Part shown: piece after piece, positions 34,595-46,789 of the stretch
How the letters are laid out: every line of letters starts with the position of its first letter
Position numbering within the stretch: the stretch's first letter is position 1
From: Hordeum vulgare subsp. vulgare
Lineage: Eukaryota > Streptophyta > Magnoliopsida > Poales > Poaceae
Length of the DNA: 64,000 nucleotides
Assembly (NCBI RefSeq): GCF_904849725.1
Contig: NC_058521.1
Location: 339,558,638-339,622,637 of the forward strand
Direction of reading: 5' to 3'
The notes under the pieces: generated by a model
What the model was told of the DNA's origin: nothing
Databases searched by the model: none
What the model saw: only the letters and a program-made list of their open reading frames with translations
Made by a program: the position numbers and the translations under genes

Positions 34595-37500
34595 ATGTCT
34601 AGCTCAGGCGCTCAAAGAAAATGGGAGGTCTCTTGTGTCTCTGAAGGATTACTCCGGGAGCTGAAGCGTTGTGGCTACATCGCCACCGACATCGCCCACT
34701 GAGCAATAGAAAAGGGCCAGGTGGTTCCTATGCCAAGGCCCGGGGAGCGGGTGGTGTTCGTCCTCCACTTCCTCTAGGTACTAGGCTTCCCGCTTCATAC
34801 CTTCGTCAGGGGTCTAATGTTTTACTATGGGGTAGACTTTCATGACCTCCCCCAAATTTCATTATACACATCTCTGTCTTCATCACCGTCTGCGAGGATT
34901 TCTTGTGGGTTCACCCGCTTTTGGACCTCTGGCTTATGTTCTTGAATGTCAAGCCAAAGTAGGTTAGGAGCCAGCATGCCGACTATGGCGGGGCCGTGAT
35001 AAGCAAGATCTGCCGCGTTCCAATGCCGGAGGGCACACCCGTCGATACCATCAAGAACTGGCAGAAGGAGTGGTTCTATATCACATAACCACGGAAGGAA
35101 AACTTGGCAGCGCCTACTAAGTTCAGGACTGGTCTCCCGGTGACGCGGGCCTCATGGGTCTGGAAAGGCCTATTTTGGGACTCGACTTCAGATGTGCAGC
35201 AGTTGCAAAATCGCATCAGGCAAATGGTGGATTTCAATATCTGGTTGGCCAATGTAGTTCAGGTTATGCTCCTTCGTTCCATCCTTCCTTACCAGCATCG
35301 GGGCAACCCGATGTGTGGTCCCATAAGGCCTATGCGCCTTGGACGGTGCTCAAGTTCTACCACACCACCCACGAAGATTTATGACGGGTACTGCTTAAAC
35401 CGCAACAGGAGTTGCCGCCGCAGACGAAGATACCAGCTTAGACGATAATACTTCCCCGGTGGAGGTACGTCCGAGCTCTTTTATCCACTTGGAGTTTTGT
35501 TTTTGTCAAAGGTCTTACTATCCTTTCTCTTTCGTAGGAGTGGACCGAACTGGCCAAGAACATAAAAGGCCCAGTTCCCTTGCCCGAGGAACCCCGGACT
35601 CCTCTTCTGGAGAAGATGCTAGTAGAGTTGTTGTATGTGGCGCCATACAATAAGAAGGAGATGCGCGGGGGTCTCCGCTCAACGGGTCCCCCAGATACAA
35701 AATCCGAAGACTCCCATGCCTCCTCAACCCACAAGGGGGAGGAGGCAGATGAGGAGGAAGAGAAGAAATCTCTTCAGGCAAGGAAGAGGGGGGCGCCAGA
35801 GGGGTCCGAGGTGAGACTACCTCCTCAGGATCCGAAGAAACCTTGCAAGCGCAATGTCACTCTTCTCGAGCCACGCTCGGACTTCGACAAAGAGATTGGC
35901 GCCCTATTTTAAAAGAGTTATTTCAATTTTTATCATTAATGAGGACCGAGATTTTTTCTAGCACAACCTGGTGTGAGATCATTCGACAGATCGAGTATGG
36001 GAGGGGGATTGTATGCCCGTTGAGCTGGCCGAGATTAGGAACGCTTCACACAACACTCCTCCCTGGAACTCAGACGAGCTAGACGAGGTAACGTCCCATC
36101 AAACCCCGCCGACCACTATGGAGGCGGTGGTGGTCGAGGCCGATAGATCGGGCTCCAAGTATCGGGAGATCCCGGCCGAAGAAGAGACATCAGCCTCCGA
36201 GGACCGAGAGGTTCCGGCTGGTGTTATCACACTAGTCGCTGAGGATCAGGAGATTTTGACCAACGTACCTACCTTGGTCTTTGAGACTCAGGGGACATGT
36301 TCCTTCTCCATAGGCGGAGAAAGGAACCCAATTCACTCCGAGCATTGCTCGGAGACAACCTCCGGGGGACCTGATGCTACGACATCTTCTGTGCCACCCC
36401 CAGCACCGCCCACAAAAGAAAAATCTATGGCTGGGTGGCCAACCATAATGAAGTATGCCTTGGCCGGCTACTCTATTGTTGAAGATCATCGCACCCTTAT
36501 GTGTGTGGTCTTTAAAAGTATTCACTCCGTCAACAACGGACTGAACAAAGCCTTCAACAGCTTTCTAACTCGCTTTAAGGTAAGCCGTGTAACATTGTAG
36601 GTTTAATTTTGTAAAGTTGTATATATGGTTTTATGGGTATAACAGCCCTTGAGCCTCGGGTGAGTTGAAAAGAAGAACTCATCCGTGGCTCAAAACTAAT
36701 TCATGGGAAAAATGAAAAATAGCCCAAAGATTTGTTTAAACTGTTCCTTTGAGAATTTTGACTAAGAAATGCTCGACACGTTAACTCGGAAACGGACTAA
36801 CATGTTGTTCTTATCTTGTAGGCCTCGTCCTCAGCTACCAACGCCAATGCATTGGAAATAGACTAGCTAAACCAGAAACTCAAAGTTTCAGATAAAGAGC
36901 TTGAGCGCATTAATGGTCGAGTGAACGAGAAGAAGGGTAAGCTGGGTCAAGAGATTCATACCGTCATTGAGCAATTTTAAGGAGCATCCTTGCCGTGTCG
37001 GCCGACTCTTTTGTATTCTAACTTTGTTAGGGCCGAGGTAGAGAACCAAACGAGAGGCCGCTGCACACAAGGTGGCAGCCGAACGGGCGGCTACCGAGAT
37101 GGATCGCCTAAAGGTCGTCAGCAACATACATGAGGCTAGGGTGACAGAGATCTAGCAGGAGATGCAAGAGGCGAGCTCAAAATCTGAGGACTTGGAGCAG
37201 AAAGCTCAAGAGTACATGGCCAATCACAGCAAACTGTCTGCCGAACTTCAGTCAGAGCGGGTGGATCAAAAGTTCTATGAAGAAGAAGAGCGCTGAGCCA
37301 AGCTTACGGCAACTCGTAAGCCTTACTCACTGCAATGGGCCTTTGGTGGAAACATGTATGCCTTTATTACGTGGATATGGCGTTCTACAGGCGCCTTCAC
37401 GATCCTCCCACAGAGTGCGGCCAAGCATTTTGGGACCCACAACGGGAATGTCGAGCAAAGGCTATTTTGGGATCAGTCTAAAACTCCCGAGCCCAACCCC

Positions 37501-37865
37501 AGTCTAAGTTATCAAATGAAGAAGCTGATGGAACTGCATAGGATTGCAGAGCCGGCCATTAAGGATCTCCGTGTTCGGTTATGGCCTGCCGGGTACTTGC
37601 TGAGCAGTTACTTTGCATGAGTGCAGAAGCTGGTCGACGCCACACCCCGGATTGAAGTCCTGCAACATTCTACTTGTATTGAAGGAGCTCAGATGGACTT
37701 TGCACAGACAATGGTCACTTGTCAGACGTAATGCCCCTTCAGATGGCCACTAATCCACCGTTTGTCGGAAAGGAGCATAGGCGCCCCAAGTTGTATTTCT
37801 CTTCCGCTATGGAAGGTGCTCGAGTGACCGAGTTCCATTGCTCAAAAGATGTAATATTAGAATGA
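34595..37865 (+). pseudogene. Gypsy-B antisense ORF (putative gypsy-type transposon protein), decayed
   Basis: On plus, opposite to gag-pol, from ATG 34595 (MSSSGAQRKWE...) to a stop at 37863-37865. The N-terminal part (34600-35400) matches the pattern of the 'putative gypsy type transposon' domain (PF04195): PRPGERVVFVLHFL, VRGLMFYYGVDFHDL and a later W-rich segment. There follow acidic Ser/Pro-rich text, a coiled coil (36850-37310) and a conserved-looking tail ending in CSKDVILE. Likely introns exist (for example donor at 35464, acceptor TTTCGTAG ending 35538; donor near 36580, acceptor near 36821). Stops occur at 34700-34702 (TGA) and several later places, with frame changes. The role of this protein in Tat elements is unknown. 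A TATA-free promoter would lie next to the LTR at 34044-34594. Confidence 0.72.
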
Positions 37866-38107
37866 ATATTTGTTACTTTATTTTTGATCAATTTATCTGA
37901 TAAGATATATGCCCGAAGTACAGTATATTTTGTGTTATTTTGATTCCTATTTTGGTTGTTTCAATCTGAAAGTTACCAGTCATCGGCTTTAGCCCCCATG
38001 GAGAGACTTCTTCGGGTGTTTCAACATATGTACTATAACGTTTAGCCGATGCATCGGTGCCCGAGGGCGGTAGTGCATGAGAGAAACAAGGAGATCGGAC
38101 TATCTGG
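37866..38107. other. Gypsy-B untranslated spacer before CACTA-2
   Basis: AT-rich; no ORF, repeat or domain seen. It ends with TGG, one copy of the CACTA-2 target duplication. Confidence 0.6.
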
Positions 38108-39060
38108 CACTACTGGAATCCAGAAATTTGCCGTCTGCTTGGCCTTTGCCGTCAGCTCACACATGGCAAAGGTACTCTTTGCCGTCAGCTGCCACAGTGC
38201 TGACGGCAAAGAGGTGGCAGATGGAAAAAGATTATTTTGCCGTCTGCCACTTCTTTGCCGTCCGCTGGCCGACGGCAAAGAATCCCTAAGCGGACGGCAA
38301 AGGGAGGCGGACGGCAAAGCCCCGCCACAAAACGCAAAGGGAGGGCGGCGGACGGCAAAGGTGTCGGCGCCCACCAACCCAACCACCCACCCGGTGCCCT
38401 CCCCCCCCCTGGGACCTTTGCCGTCGGCCTTGGCTGCCTTTGCCGTCAGCCTAGGAGCACGGCGGACGGCAAAGGTGTCGGCGCCCACCAACCCAACCAC
38501 CCACCCGGTGCCCTCCCCCCCGGGACCTTTGCCGTCGGCCTTGGCTGCCTTTGCCGTCAGCCTAGGAGCGCGGCGGACGGCAAAGGGCCGGCAGCCTAGC
38601 CACGTCCACGCGCACCCCCGCTCCCCTTCCAACCATTCCCACGTAGCCCCCCTCCAACCCCCGCCGCCTACCGACGTCCCGCGCCGCCGCTGCCCCGCGC
38701 CGCCGCTGCCCCGCGCCGCCGCTGCCCCGCGCCGCCGCTGCCCCGCGCCGACGCCTGCCCCGCGCCGCCGCCTGCCACCGCCTGCACCGCGCCGCCGCCT
38801 GCCCCGCACCGCCGCCTGCCCCGCGCCGCTCCTCCTCCCTGCCCTGCGCCGCCGCCTGCCCCGCGCCGCTCCTCCTCCCTGCCCCGCGCTGCCGCCTGCC
38901 CCGCACCGCCCCTCCTCCGTGCGTCGCCCACTCCCCTGTCGCCTGCCCCTCCCGGCGCCGCCCCTCCTACACCGCCCCTCCTGCGCCGCCCCTCCTCCCT
39001 GCGGCACCCCTCCTCCCTGCTCCTCCTCCCTGCGCCGCCCCTCCTCCCTGCACCGCCCTT
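38108..39060. repeat. CACTA-2 5' terminal/subterminal repeats and GC-rich array
   Basis: 38130-38590 contains many TTTGCCGTC(A/T)GC and GCGGACGGCAAAG motifs and a duplicated segment of about 125 bases (38350-38475 against 38462-38583, sharing GTGTCGGCGCCCACCAACCC). 38600-39060 is a minisatellite of CTGCCCCGCGCCGCCG-type units. ORFs through it are Pro/Ala/Arg-rich artefacts. Confidence 0.9.
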
Positions 39061-40340
39061 CCAAGATAGGTAAATTTATTTTTGTTTTTTTGTTTTTTTC
39101 TCTTTTGTCATTTTTAGGTTCATGGTAATTAGTTTGTGGTAATTAGTTTGGGGAAAATCTAAGTGGAGGCGTGCGCATTGCTTCCTTCCCGTGCGACGGT
39201 GCAATTATCTTAAATATTTATGGGTACATGCAGCTGTAGCGCAGCAGTGTGGCTTTAGATAAAAAAATCTCTCTTTTTGTGGGCCCACAACATCATTACT
39301 GGCTCCAGCGCGTATTACCTCATGGCTACAGTAACAGCTGCTACAGTGGCTTGCTTCTTTATATAACTACAGTTGGCTTGTTGTGCAGTGTACGGATGCC
39401 TTCTCCATTGTCTAATCAGTACTCGCTATTTGAACCTAGCCGAGAAAAGTTTAGTAGCTGACAAAAAATTATGATAATTAATCTGAAAACATTTTATTAC
39501 TGAGATAATAATTTGATAACTACAACTTTCTTCACCAGGTAACTACACTGATTTGTTGCTTAAATCTGACAACTACGATCGCTTAAGTCCGAGAACTACA
39601 TCTATTTAAACTGATAACCATGTGTAAATATGTGACAACCGTATCCACTTAAATCTGACAATTACACTTGCTTAATCATGGCAATCCTGTACTGAGAACA
39701 TGTAATGCAACTTAACATGTTTAATTTTTTTGGCAACTAAGCACTTTATAATCTGGTGACTAATACGTTTAGCTAGCAGCCAATTAGTATTTATGTATGT
39801 GGCAACTAATCACTTTATAATTTGGAAACTAAATATTTTTAATTTGACAAGTACAATAATACAACCAATCATGCAATAATTAACTTGAGAAGAACTTGGC
39901 TGCCGACTCTACCTAGCTCTGACATGCAATGCATGCTCCTCGTTTTGGACTTTTGCGACCCTTTATATGCGTGAGCTTGCATGTCATCTCGCCCCTTATT
40001 TTTTTTCTGGAAGAGAAAAGCCGATGCATGTGGCACATACATGCCGCTGTTGTCACTGAGAAGGCCTAGAGAATTGTGTCGCAGGTGCACGGGAGCTAAA
40101 ACGTGATTTCGCATGTGGATTACTGTCATGCCCCTGATGATGTGTTTCAAGAAAAAAGTGGTGTCATTAGAAAAGAAAAAGGTTTAGGGTTGAGCACATT
40201 ATTCTATCTTCGAAGATCGACCCGGTACCCTCCCAAAAAAAAGATCGACCCGGTCCAGCTGATTCATGAGCACAACGACATGGGAAGCACTATGTTGTGG
40301 TGTGTGTGCTTCCACCGGACAAAACAATGAAATTTTGAAA
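39061..40340. other. CACTA-2-specific AT-rich stretch of unknown origin
   Basis: This is not seen at the matching place of CACTA-1. It contains loosely repeated words around AAATCTGACAACTAC (39540-39690) and a TATA-like CTTTATATAAC at 39356-39366. No ORF of note. It directly abuts the NPF fragment, so it may have been captured together with it or be another small insertion; I cannot tell. Confidence 0.4.
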
Positions 40341-40451
40341 CATGGACGCGGCGCCGGACCAGGCGTTGACGGCGGAGGCGGCGGCCGTGCTCTCCCCGAG
40401 CGGGCCGGTCAGGTAGCTGATGATGTTGGAGGAGATGCCGTAGTACGCGAA
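40341..40451 (-). pseudogene. Captured fragment of an NRT1/PTR (NPF) transporter gene
   Basis: The minus strand reads 37 open codons (40451 to 40341) beginning FAYYGISSNIISYLTGPLG and ending NAWSGAASM. This matches the highly characteristic first-helices region of plant NRT1/PTR family nitrate/peptide transporters: the (ER)FAYYGISSNL..YLT signature, then the A-rich link to the NAWSG motif. Both ends are cut. At the 5' side it meets the G-rich minisatellite, and after the methionine it runs into unrelated AT-rich DNA. Codons are GC-rich at third positions, as in a grass gene and unlike the surrounding DNA. It lies antisense to the CACTA-2 genes. The fragment is non-functional as a transporter. 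It is evidence for gene-fragment capture (Pack-CACTA) at this element or an ancestor. Confidence 0.82.
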
Positions 40452-41100
40452 CCCCCGACCCCCGACGCCACTGACCCCTGACCCCCGACGCCACTAACCC
40501 TCGACCCCCGACCCCCTACCCTGACCGTGACGCCATTGACCCCCAACTCCCGAGCCCGGACACCTCTTTGGACTCTTGTTGACTGAAAAGACCCCAACCC
40601 CCGACGCTAGTGACCCTAAACCCCCGACAACACTCACCCTCGACCCCCGACCCCCGACCCCGACCCCCGACGCCACTGACCCCCGATCCCCGACGCCCGA
40701 CGCCACTGACCCTCGACCCCCGACCCTCGACCCCCGACAACACTCACCCTCGACCCCCGACCCCTACCCCGACCCCCGACGCCACTAACCCCCGACCCCC
40801 GACGCCCGACGCCACTGACCCTGGACCCCTGACCCCCGACAACACTCACCCTCGACCCCCGACCCCCGACCCCGACCCCCGACGCCACTGACCCCCGACC
40901 CCTGACGCCTGACGCCACTGACCCTCGACCCCCGACCCCCGACCCCCGACAAAACTCACCCTCGACCCCCGACCCCCTACCCCGATCCCCGACGCCACTG
41001 ACCTCCAACCCCCGAGCCCCGACACCTCTTCGGCCTCTTGTTGACCGAAAAGACCCCAATCCCCGACGCCAGTGACCTTCGACCCCCGATGACACTGACC
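40452..41100. repeat. CCCCCGACGCCACTGACC minisatellite (CACTA-2)
   Basis: A C-rich array of CGACCCC and GACGCCACTGAC words, inverse to the CACTA-1 array at 31515-31905. Two copies of a longer unit containing ACACCTCTT(T/C)GG and GTTGAC(T/C)GAAAAGACC lie at 40558-40594 and 41020-41056. The Pro/Asp/Thr ORFs on plus and Gly/Ser/Val ORFs on minus are products of the repeat. Confidence 0.92.
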
Positions 41101-41325
41101 CACATAGTTATGAGTTAGGTCATATAGTTATGTTAATTATAAAAACATCATATTTGTGTTGATCGGGTGAATTTCAATGTGCAGTTGTTCGACGACCTCC
41201 ACGTGCGTTGGACGAGCTCCGCCCTTGCGTTGTTGGTGAGCACAAATGACTTCTCCTCCTACCCCCTTAATTTTCTCTGTCCCGGTCTTCGTGCCGATGA
41301 AACTTGCTAGCTATAGGTTTCTTCA

Positions 41326-44078
41326 ATGTATTACATAAGGATAAATCGGAAGATCCAAGGCAACCTAGAGTTTTCATCAGCACGGTTGGGTTCAATGTGT
41401 ATGGTATGACGGCAGCACAATATAGTTGTTGGCCTGTATTTGTCATTCCACTAAATTTGCCACCCGGAGAGATTATGAAAACAAAGAACATTTTCCTGAC
41501 GTTGATAATTCCAGGGCCCAACTATCCGGGGAAGAATATGAATGTGTACATGCAGCCGCTTAAGGATGAGTTGCAAGAAGCCTGGGATAATGGGATCAAG
41601 ACCTACGACGCGGCTACCAAAACAAATTTCAAAATGCATGTGTGGTACATGTACTCGACGCATGATTATCCGGCGTTTGCGCTATTCGCTGGCTGGTGTG
41701 TGCATGGAAGGTTCCCGTGCACCACATGCAAGGCAGCTCTTCAGTTTTGTTGGCTGCAGGCTGGTCGCAAGTATTCTTGCTTCGACATGCATAGAAAATT
41801 CCTGGATCCTGATCATAAGTTCAGAAAAGACAAGAAGAATTTCATCAAAGGTAGAGTTGTCAAAAACACTGCACCAGCTGCGTTGACAGGCCAACAGACC
41901 CTTGATCAGTTAAATGCTCTTGAGCCTGATCCTTTGCGTCCAGGATACTTCAAAGGGTATAATACGAAACACGCCTGGACTCACAAGTCATGCTTATGGG
42001 ATCTCCCTTACTTCAAAGACCTCCTTTGCCCACACAACATTGACGTGATGCACACTGAAAAGAATATTGCGGAGGCCATTTTTGGTACATTTTTCGGCAT
42101 AGAGGGGAAGTCAAAAGATAATCCTAAGGCTAGAATCGACCTGGAGGCTCTATGTGATAGACCGTTGCAAAACTTGCGACAACGGAAAGGAAAGCAAAGC
42201 ATAGCGAAGCCAAAAGCATGGTTCAATCTTGAAAGGCCAGCTATGAGGGAAATGCTATTGTGTGTAAAAATGCGGTTGATGTTCCCCGATGGGTATGCAG
42301 CGAATCTAAAGAGGGGAGCGAGTCTTGAGAAATTGAAAATATTTGGGCTCAAGAGTCATGATTGGCACATATGGATTGAGCGGGTAATGCCGGTGTTGTT
42401 GCGTGGCTTTATCCCTGAGGATGAATGGCTAGTACTGGCAGAGCTGAGCTATTTCTTCCGTTCTCTTTGTGCGAAAGAACTATCGCCTGGCGTGCTAGAT
42501 GAAATGGAAGAGTTGGCGCCGGAGTTGATCTGCAAATTAGAAAAGATCTTTCCACCGGGCTTCTTTAATCCAATGCAACATTTGATTTTGCATCTCCCGA
42601 CTGAGGCAAGAATGGGGGGGCCCGTTCAAAATCGATGGTGCTACTCAACTGAGAGGATGCAGAAGACGCTTCGAGCTAAGTGTAAAAATAAACGTAGAAT
42701 TGAAGCATCGATGGCCGAGGCATTCATTACTGAGGAGGCGGCAAACTTCGTGACAGCACACTACGAAGCCAAAAATCATCATTTGCATAACCCGAAGCCT
42801 CAGTACAATAATGGCGATCGAGAAAAAGTTCGATCCAACCTCAGCCTATTCAAAGGTAAGCTCGCACCATCCGGTGCTTCGAAAGGGAAATCGTTGGATG
42901 TCGAAGAATGACGGACCATTTCATTGTATATCTTCACCAACCTAACAGAAGTGCGGCCGTATATCGAGTAAATTCTCGGTAATTTATTGTTTCGCAACTT
43001 CTAATTGCTTTGAACTACTCTTATTCCCGGATATATGATATAGTCGATACGTCGCCGAATTCTCGGATGGAGCGGTTATCGAAAAGGATTCCGTCGAAGA
43101 GTATGAGCTTCTCGCAAAGCATGGAGGCGACTATCCTGGTTTCATCTCTTGGTTCAAACAAAGGGTAATTAATTACCATTAAGGGCCCATTTGATTTATT
43201 GGTCTAATTTGCGGCTAATGCATCCATTCTTTCGTATTAAACTTGTAGGCTGATGCAGAGTCTATGGACGCCGAGTTGAGACAAGTCGCTAATGGTTTTG
43301 ACTATAAGGTCCGTTCATTTGACAAATACAACATCAACGGGTATCTCTTTCGTACCTTTGGCAAAGAGCTATCTATGCCCGACCTAAAGACTACAAATTG
43401 TTCTGTCTCTGCTATCGGCGAAGGAGACACCGAGTATTATGGAAGGGTTGCAGCAATTTATGAACTTCTATTCTATGGTGAAAACCCACCGACCGTCGTA
43501 GTCTTCAAATGTTATTGGTTTGAGCCGAGGGAGACTAGAAAGACTCATGAACATATAGGACTAGTCGAAATCAACCAAAACACCCACTTAGATGTTCCCG
43601 ATGTCTATATTACGGCTCAACAGGCGACACAAGTTTTCTATCTACCGTGGCCTGCCAAACTGATCCAAATCTCAAAGGTTGGGATGTCGTTTATGAAGTG
43701 CCACCACATTTTAGACCACCTACCCTCAATGAAGAGGATTACGAACCTCACATTAACCCAGACACATATGAAGGAGAATTCTTCCAAGAAACACGTATGT
43801 CCAAGAAACGTTTCAAGAACCGCTCTACTTCACCCCAGAACATTGAAGTAGACAGCGACAGTGAATCCGTCTTAACCCCTGAGCCCGAACAGGAAGAGCT
43901 GGAAGAAGAAGAGGTTACTGCTACGGATGACCTGTCACTTCTTGACCGATTACATAATGGTGGCCTTCCACATGTTCTTCTAGATAGTGATGATGATGAT
44001 GCATTTATTGATGATAGTGATGATCATGATGCATTTATTGACCCCGAAGCATATATAGAAGAGGACGATTGTTATTAG
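41326..44078 (+). pseudogene. CACTA-2 transposase gene, N-terminally deleted and frameshifted
   Basis: Compared with CACTA-1, about 1.4 kb (equivalent to 29837-31226) is missing. The junction at about 41325-41330 joins the upstream leader directly to the TNP2 region, so the start codon and transposase-associated domain are lost. From there the frame is open through TNP2 (LLCPHNIDVMHTEKN near 42020) and DUF4218 (42430-42750) to a TGA at 42909-42911, where CACTA-1 has TGG. Exon ends match CACTA-1: exon 1 to 42958, exon 2 43044-43164 (121 bases in both copies), exon 3 43249-44078. Exon 3, with DUF4216, is 830 bases against 831 in CACTA-1. The missing base is one G in the GTGGGCC run near 43650, which shifts the frame. 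This copy cannot make a complete transposase. Confidence 0.92.
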
Positions 44079-44211
44079 TTCATGTCAGGTATTCAACTAT
44101 TATACTATATATAAATTTTGAGTTCATGTTAGGTATTCAATTTTTATTAGTCATGTTGGTATTTATGTTGTACTAATTTCATTTACTCTTTGTCATGACA
44201 GGTGTTGAAAG

Positions 44212-46756
44212 ATGGTGGGAAAGGGTCGAAAGCACGCCGCGGCTGCTTCTTCGTCGGCGGGTGATGGGATGGGTACTTCCATTCCTGCCTCGCCTCTTCG
44301 GAGAGTGTTGCTCTCTACTATGCAAGGAGCGGCCCCCGTGAGAGGAGGTCGACCACCCACGAAGCTGAGAGGCACTAAAGGTACACGTTGTATTCATGTT
44401 GGTATTTATGTTGTACTCATGTTGTATGCATATTGGTATTTATATACATTTTATTACTCATGTTGGTATTTATGTTGTACTAAAGGTACACGTGGCCGCG
44501 GGAGAGGTAGGGCTACACGGTCTCCGCCACCACCCCAAGCTGATTCACCTGAGCACAGGAGGACTTCTAGGGTGGATTCGTCTGAGGTGGAGGCTACACG
44601 GTCTCCGGTTCACGAGCCTCGGGTCGACGAGCCTCAGGTCGACGAGCCTTTGACCCACGAGACTCGTGTCCCAGAGGCTTCCTTCCAGACGACTGCGGAG
44701 CACAGCAGGGATGAGGGTACGTCCCAAGAGACCCAGTGGGATCCCTGGCCAGAGCCAACTGGCCATGCTGGTAGCGACGAGGAGCTGGGTGAGGGGGATA
44801 ACGTCTACCAGCGTGGTAGTTCGGGGCTCCCGCTCGTGCCAGCGACCCCCGAGCAGAGGTGCTCGATTAGGCCAAATGGGGACAAGTAAGTTAATTTAAT
44901 CTTATTTAACCTTTTGCCTTCGCGTTTTCTCAAATATCTAATGTTTTGGCTTTAATTTGTCATACTGTAGGGGTTGGATTGTTGCCAAGGGATTCCGCAA
45001 GCCCAACAGTGTCCTCGGTGTTCTTTGCCGTCAAAACTTCCCAGGGTTTGTTACGTTGCCCGGTCGGGAGCGAGAGGTAGGGATGACCTGGGAGCACTAC
45101 TTGGGTGCCCCGGCCCCGCCGGAGGTGGAGATCGACGGTGTTTTGTGTGACACGAGGGCGGACATGGTGATCCGAAAGTTCTGGGTAATTTCTCTTTCAC
45201 ACAATTATAAATTAACCATAGCTATTTATTGTACTAATCGGTGTTGTCTCGTTTGCAGACCTTCTATAGGTGTGAGGAGGGATACGAGGACGACGCGGCA
45301 AAGGTTATCGAAACCGAATGTCGCCGCCTACTTCAAAACATTCGGCACGAGGCTCGGGTGCAGGCTGTTCGAGACTACTATGCCACGCGGCGTATTAGGA
45401 TTGATAAGGCGAAGTGCCGTGATGCTAAGATGGAGAAGGAGCATTACATGAAGGTAATTACATAATATTAAGGCTTTGTAGTTAGTTTCCTTGATTTGGT
45501 TCTTACGCACTCAAATTTCTCTTTATTAACTTAGGTGCCCCCGAGATGGTGTGTGGATAAGATGGATTGTTGGGAGGCCTTGGTGGACCAGTGGTGCTCC
45601 GAAACGTGGGAGACCAGCCACAACAACACCAAAGAGAGGCGTGGCAAAATGGTTGGCGTGCCACACCATCAAGGGAGCGTCAACTTAATCCAATTTGGCG
45701 AGAACTGGGTATGTGGTTTGCTTCATGCCTCATGAAATTCATTCTTAATGCTATCTTGAGCCCTTTACCAATACAATTTTCTGCTCTCTCTCTTTTAGGC
45801 GCGTCACAATAAGACGGAGGCGCCACAAATGTACGACCTGTATGCGATGGCCCATACTGCCTCGTACAAGAAGGTCAAGGCATTCTCTGAGTCTGACCTC
45901 GAGCATCCTGAAAATTTCACCAACATCTCCTCCCACGACAAGCTCGTGAAGTACAGAGATCACGGGAAGGCGAGGAAAGGGGAGGACTTTAACCCGAGCG
46001 AGGGGCCTATTGATCCAGAGCTGGTGATGATAGCTGGCAACGGGAGGCCCCATGGCTCGATCGCCATTGGAGACGGCCTTATACGTTGTCCTAGCACTCT
46101 CCGGCAGATAAAGGCACGCCAAACGAGCTCTTGTCCGGAGATAACACGTCGTCCACGGCCAGTCGAGCTCGCCATCGAGGTTAGTTTAATGGACTCAACT
46201 ATCTTTCCGCATTATGTTGTGCGTTGGAACCAATATGATTACATTGTTAACAATGAGTTGTGTTGCAGGCTGCTATTCAGAAAGAGAGAGCGGCAATGCA
46301 GGTGGCTATGGCGGAGAAGGATAAGGAAATTAGGGAGCTGGAGGAGAGGACGACTCCATTGGTGGAGGCGGAGAGGGCACGGAATGAAGCGTCTACCAGG
46401 GCCATATACGAGCTCTTCGTGGTAAGTTTCTTCTTCATGTTATTTCAAATCTTGCATTTGAATGTCCGTTTCATTAATAAATAAAAAGTTTGACTTGTCG
46501 AAACCAAATGTACAGTCTATGTGCGAGAAGAACGGCCAAGTCCCTCCGCCGATCCCAGTCATTAACGTGGCGGGGACGGTGAGTTTCATTTCAGTGGAGT
46601 GATCTTAAGAGTGTCCTCATGCTAACTACACATTGCAAACGATGTTTAGTGCAGAATATGTCCCGAAACGCATTGCACGACCCTTCTACAGTCGAGCCTT
46701 CTCCAGGGCAGCCTTCTCCAGGTGAAACAAGCCAGAGCCACCGTGCTTCACCCTAA
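44212..46756 (+). CDS. CACTA-2 second gene, Transposase_24 (Ptta/En/Spm) family, intact, nine exons
   Basis: Exons by consensus GT-AG sites and frame: 44212-44380, 44486-44885, 44971-45184, 45259-45453, 45535-45708, 45799-46179, 46269-46421, 46516-46578, 46655-46756 (TAA). The joined frame has no stop and gives about 616 residues, or 651 if the 105-base first intron, which is in frame and open, is retained. The N-terminal third is Ser/Pro/Arg-rich and probably disordered. The middle holds the plant transposase Transposase_24 region (exons 3-6, with GKMVGVPHHQGSVNLIQFGE). Exon 7 is a coiled coil (EKDKEIRELEERTTPLVEAE). By analogy with TNPA of En/Spm it may bind the TTTGCCGTC subterminal motifs and bring the ends together. 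Expression is not shown. The matching gene in CACTA-1 carries nonsense changes. Confidence 0.85.
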
Positions 46757-46789
46757 CTTAGGTATGTTATTTCTAGTGTTTTAATAAAA

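Noticed and set aside
38042..39128. 340-360 codon ORFs on both strands, Pro/Ala/Arg/Gly-rich
   Set aside because: They read through CACTA subterminal repeats and a GCC-type minisatellite; no start context, no domain and no conservation of frame.
43264..43851. Separate 195-codon gene with a unique C-terminus
   Set aside because: It is exon 3 of the CACTA-2 transposase after a one-base deletion; the true frame continues at 43647-44078.
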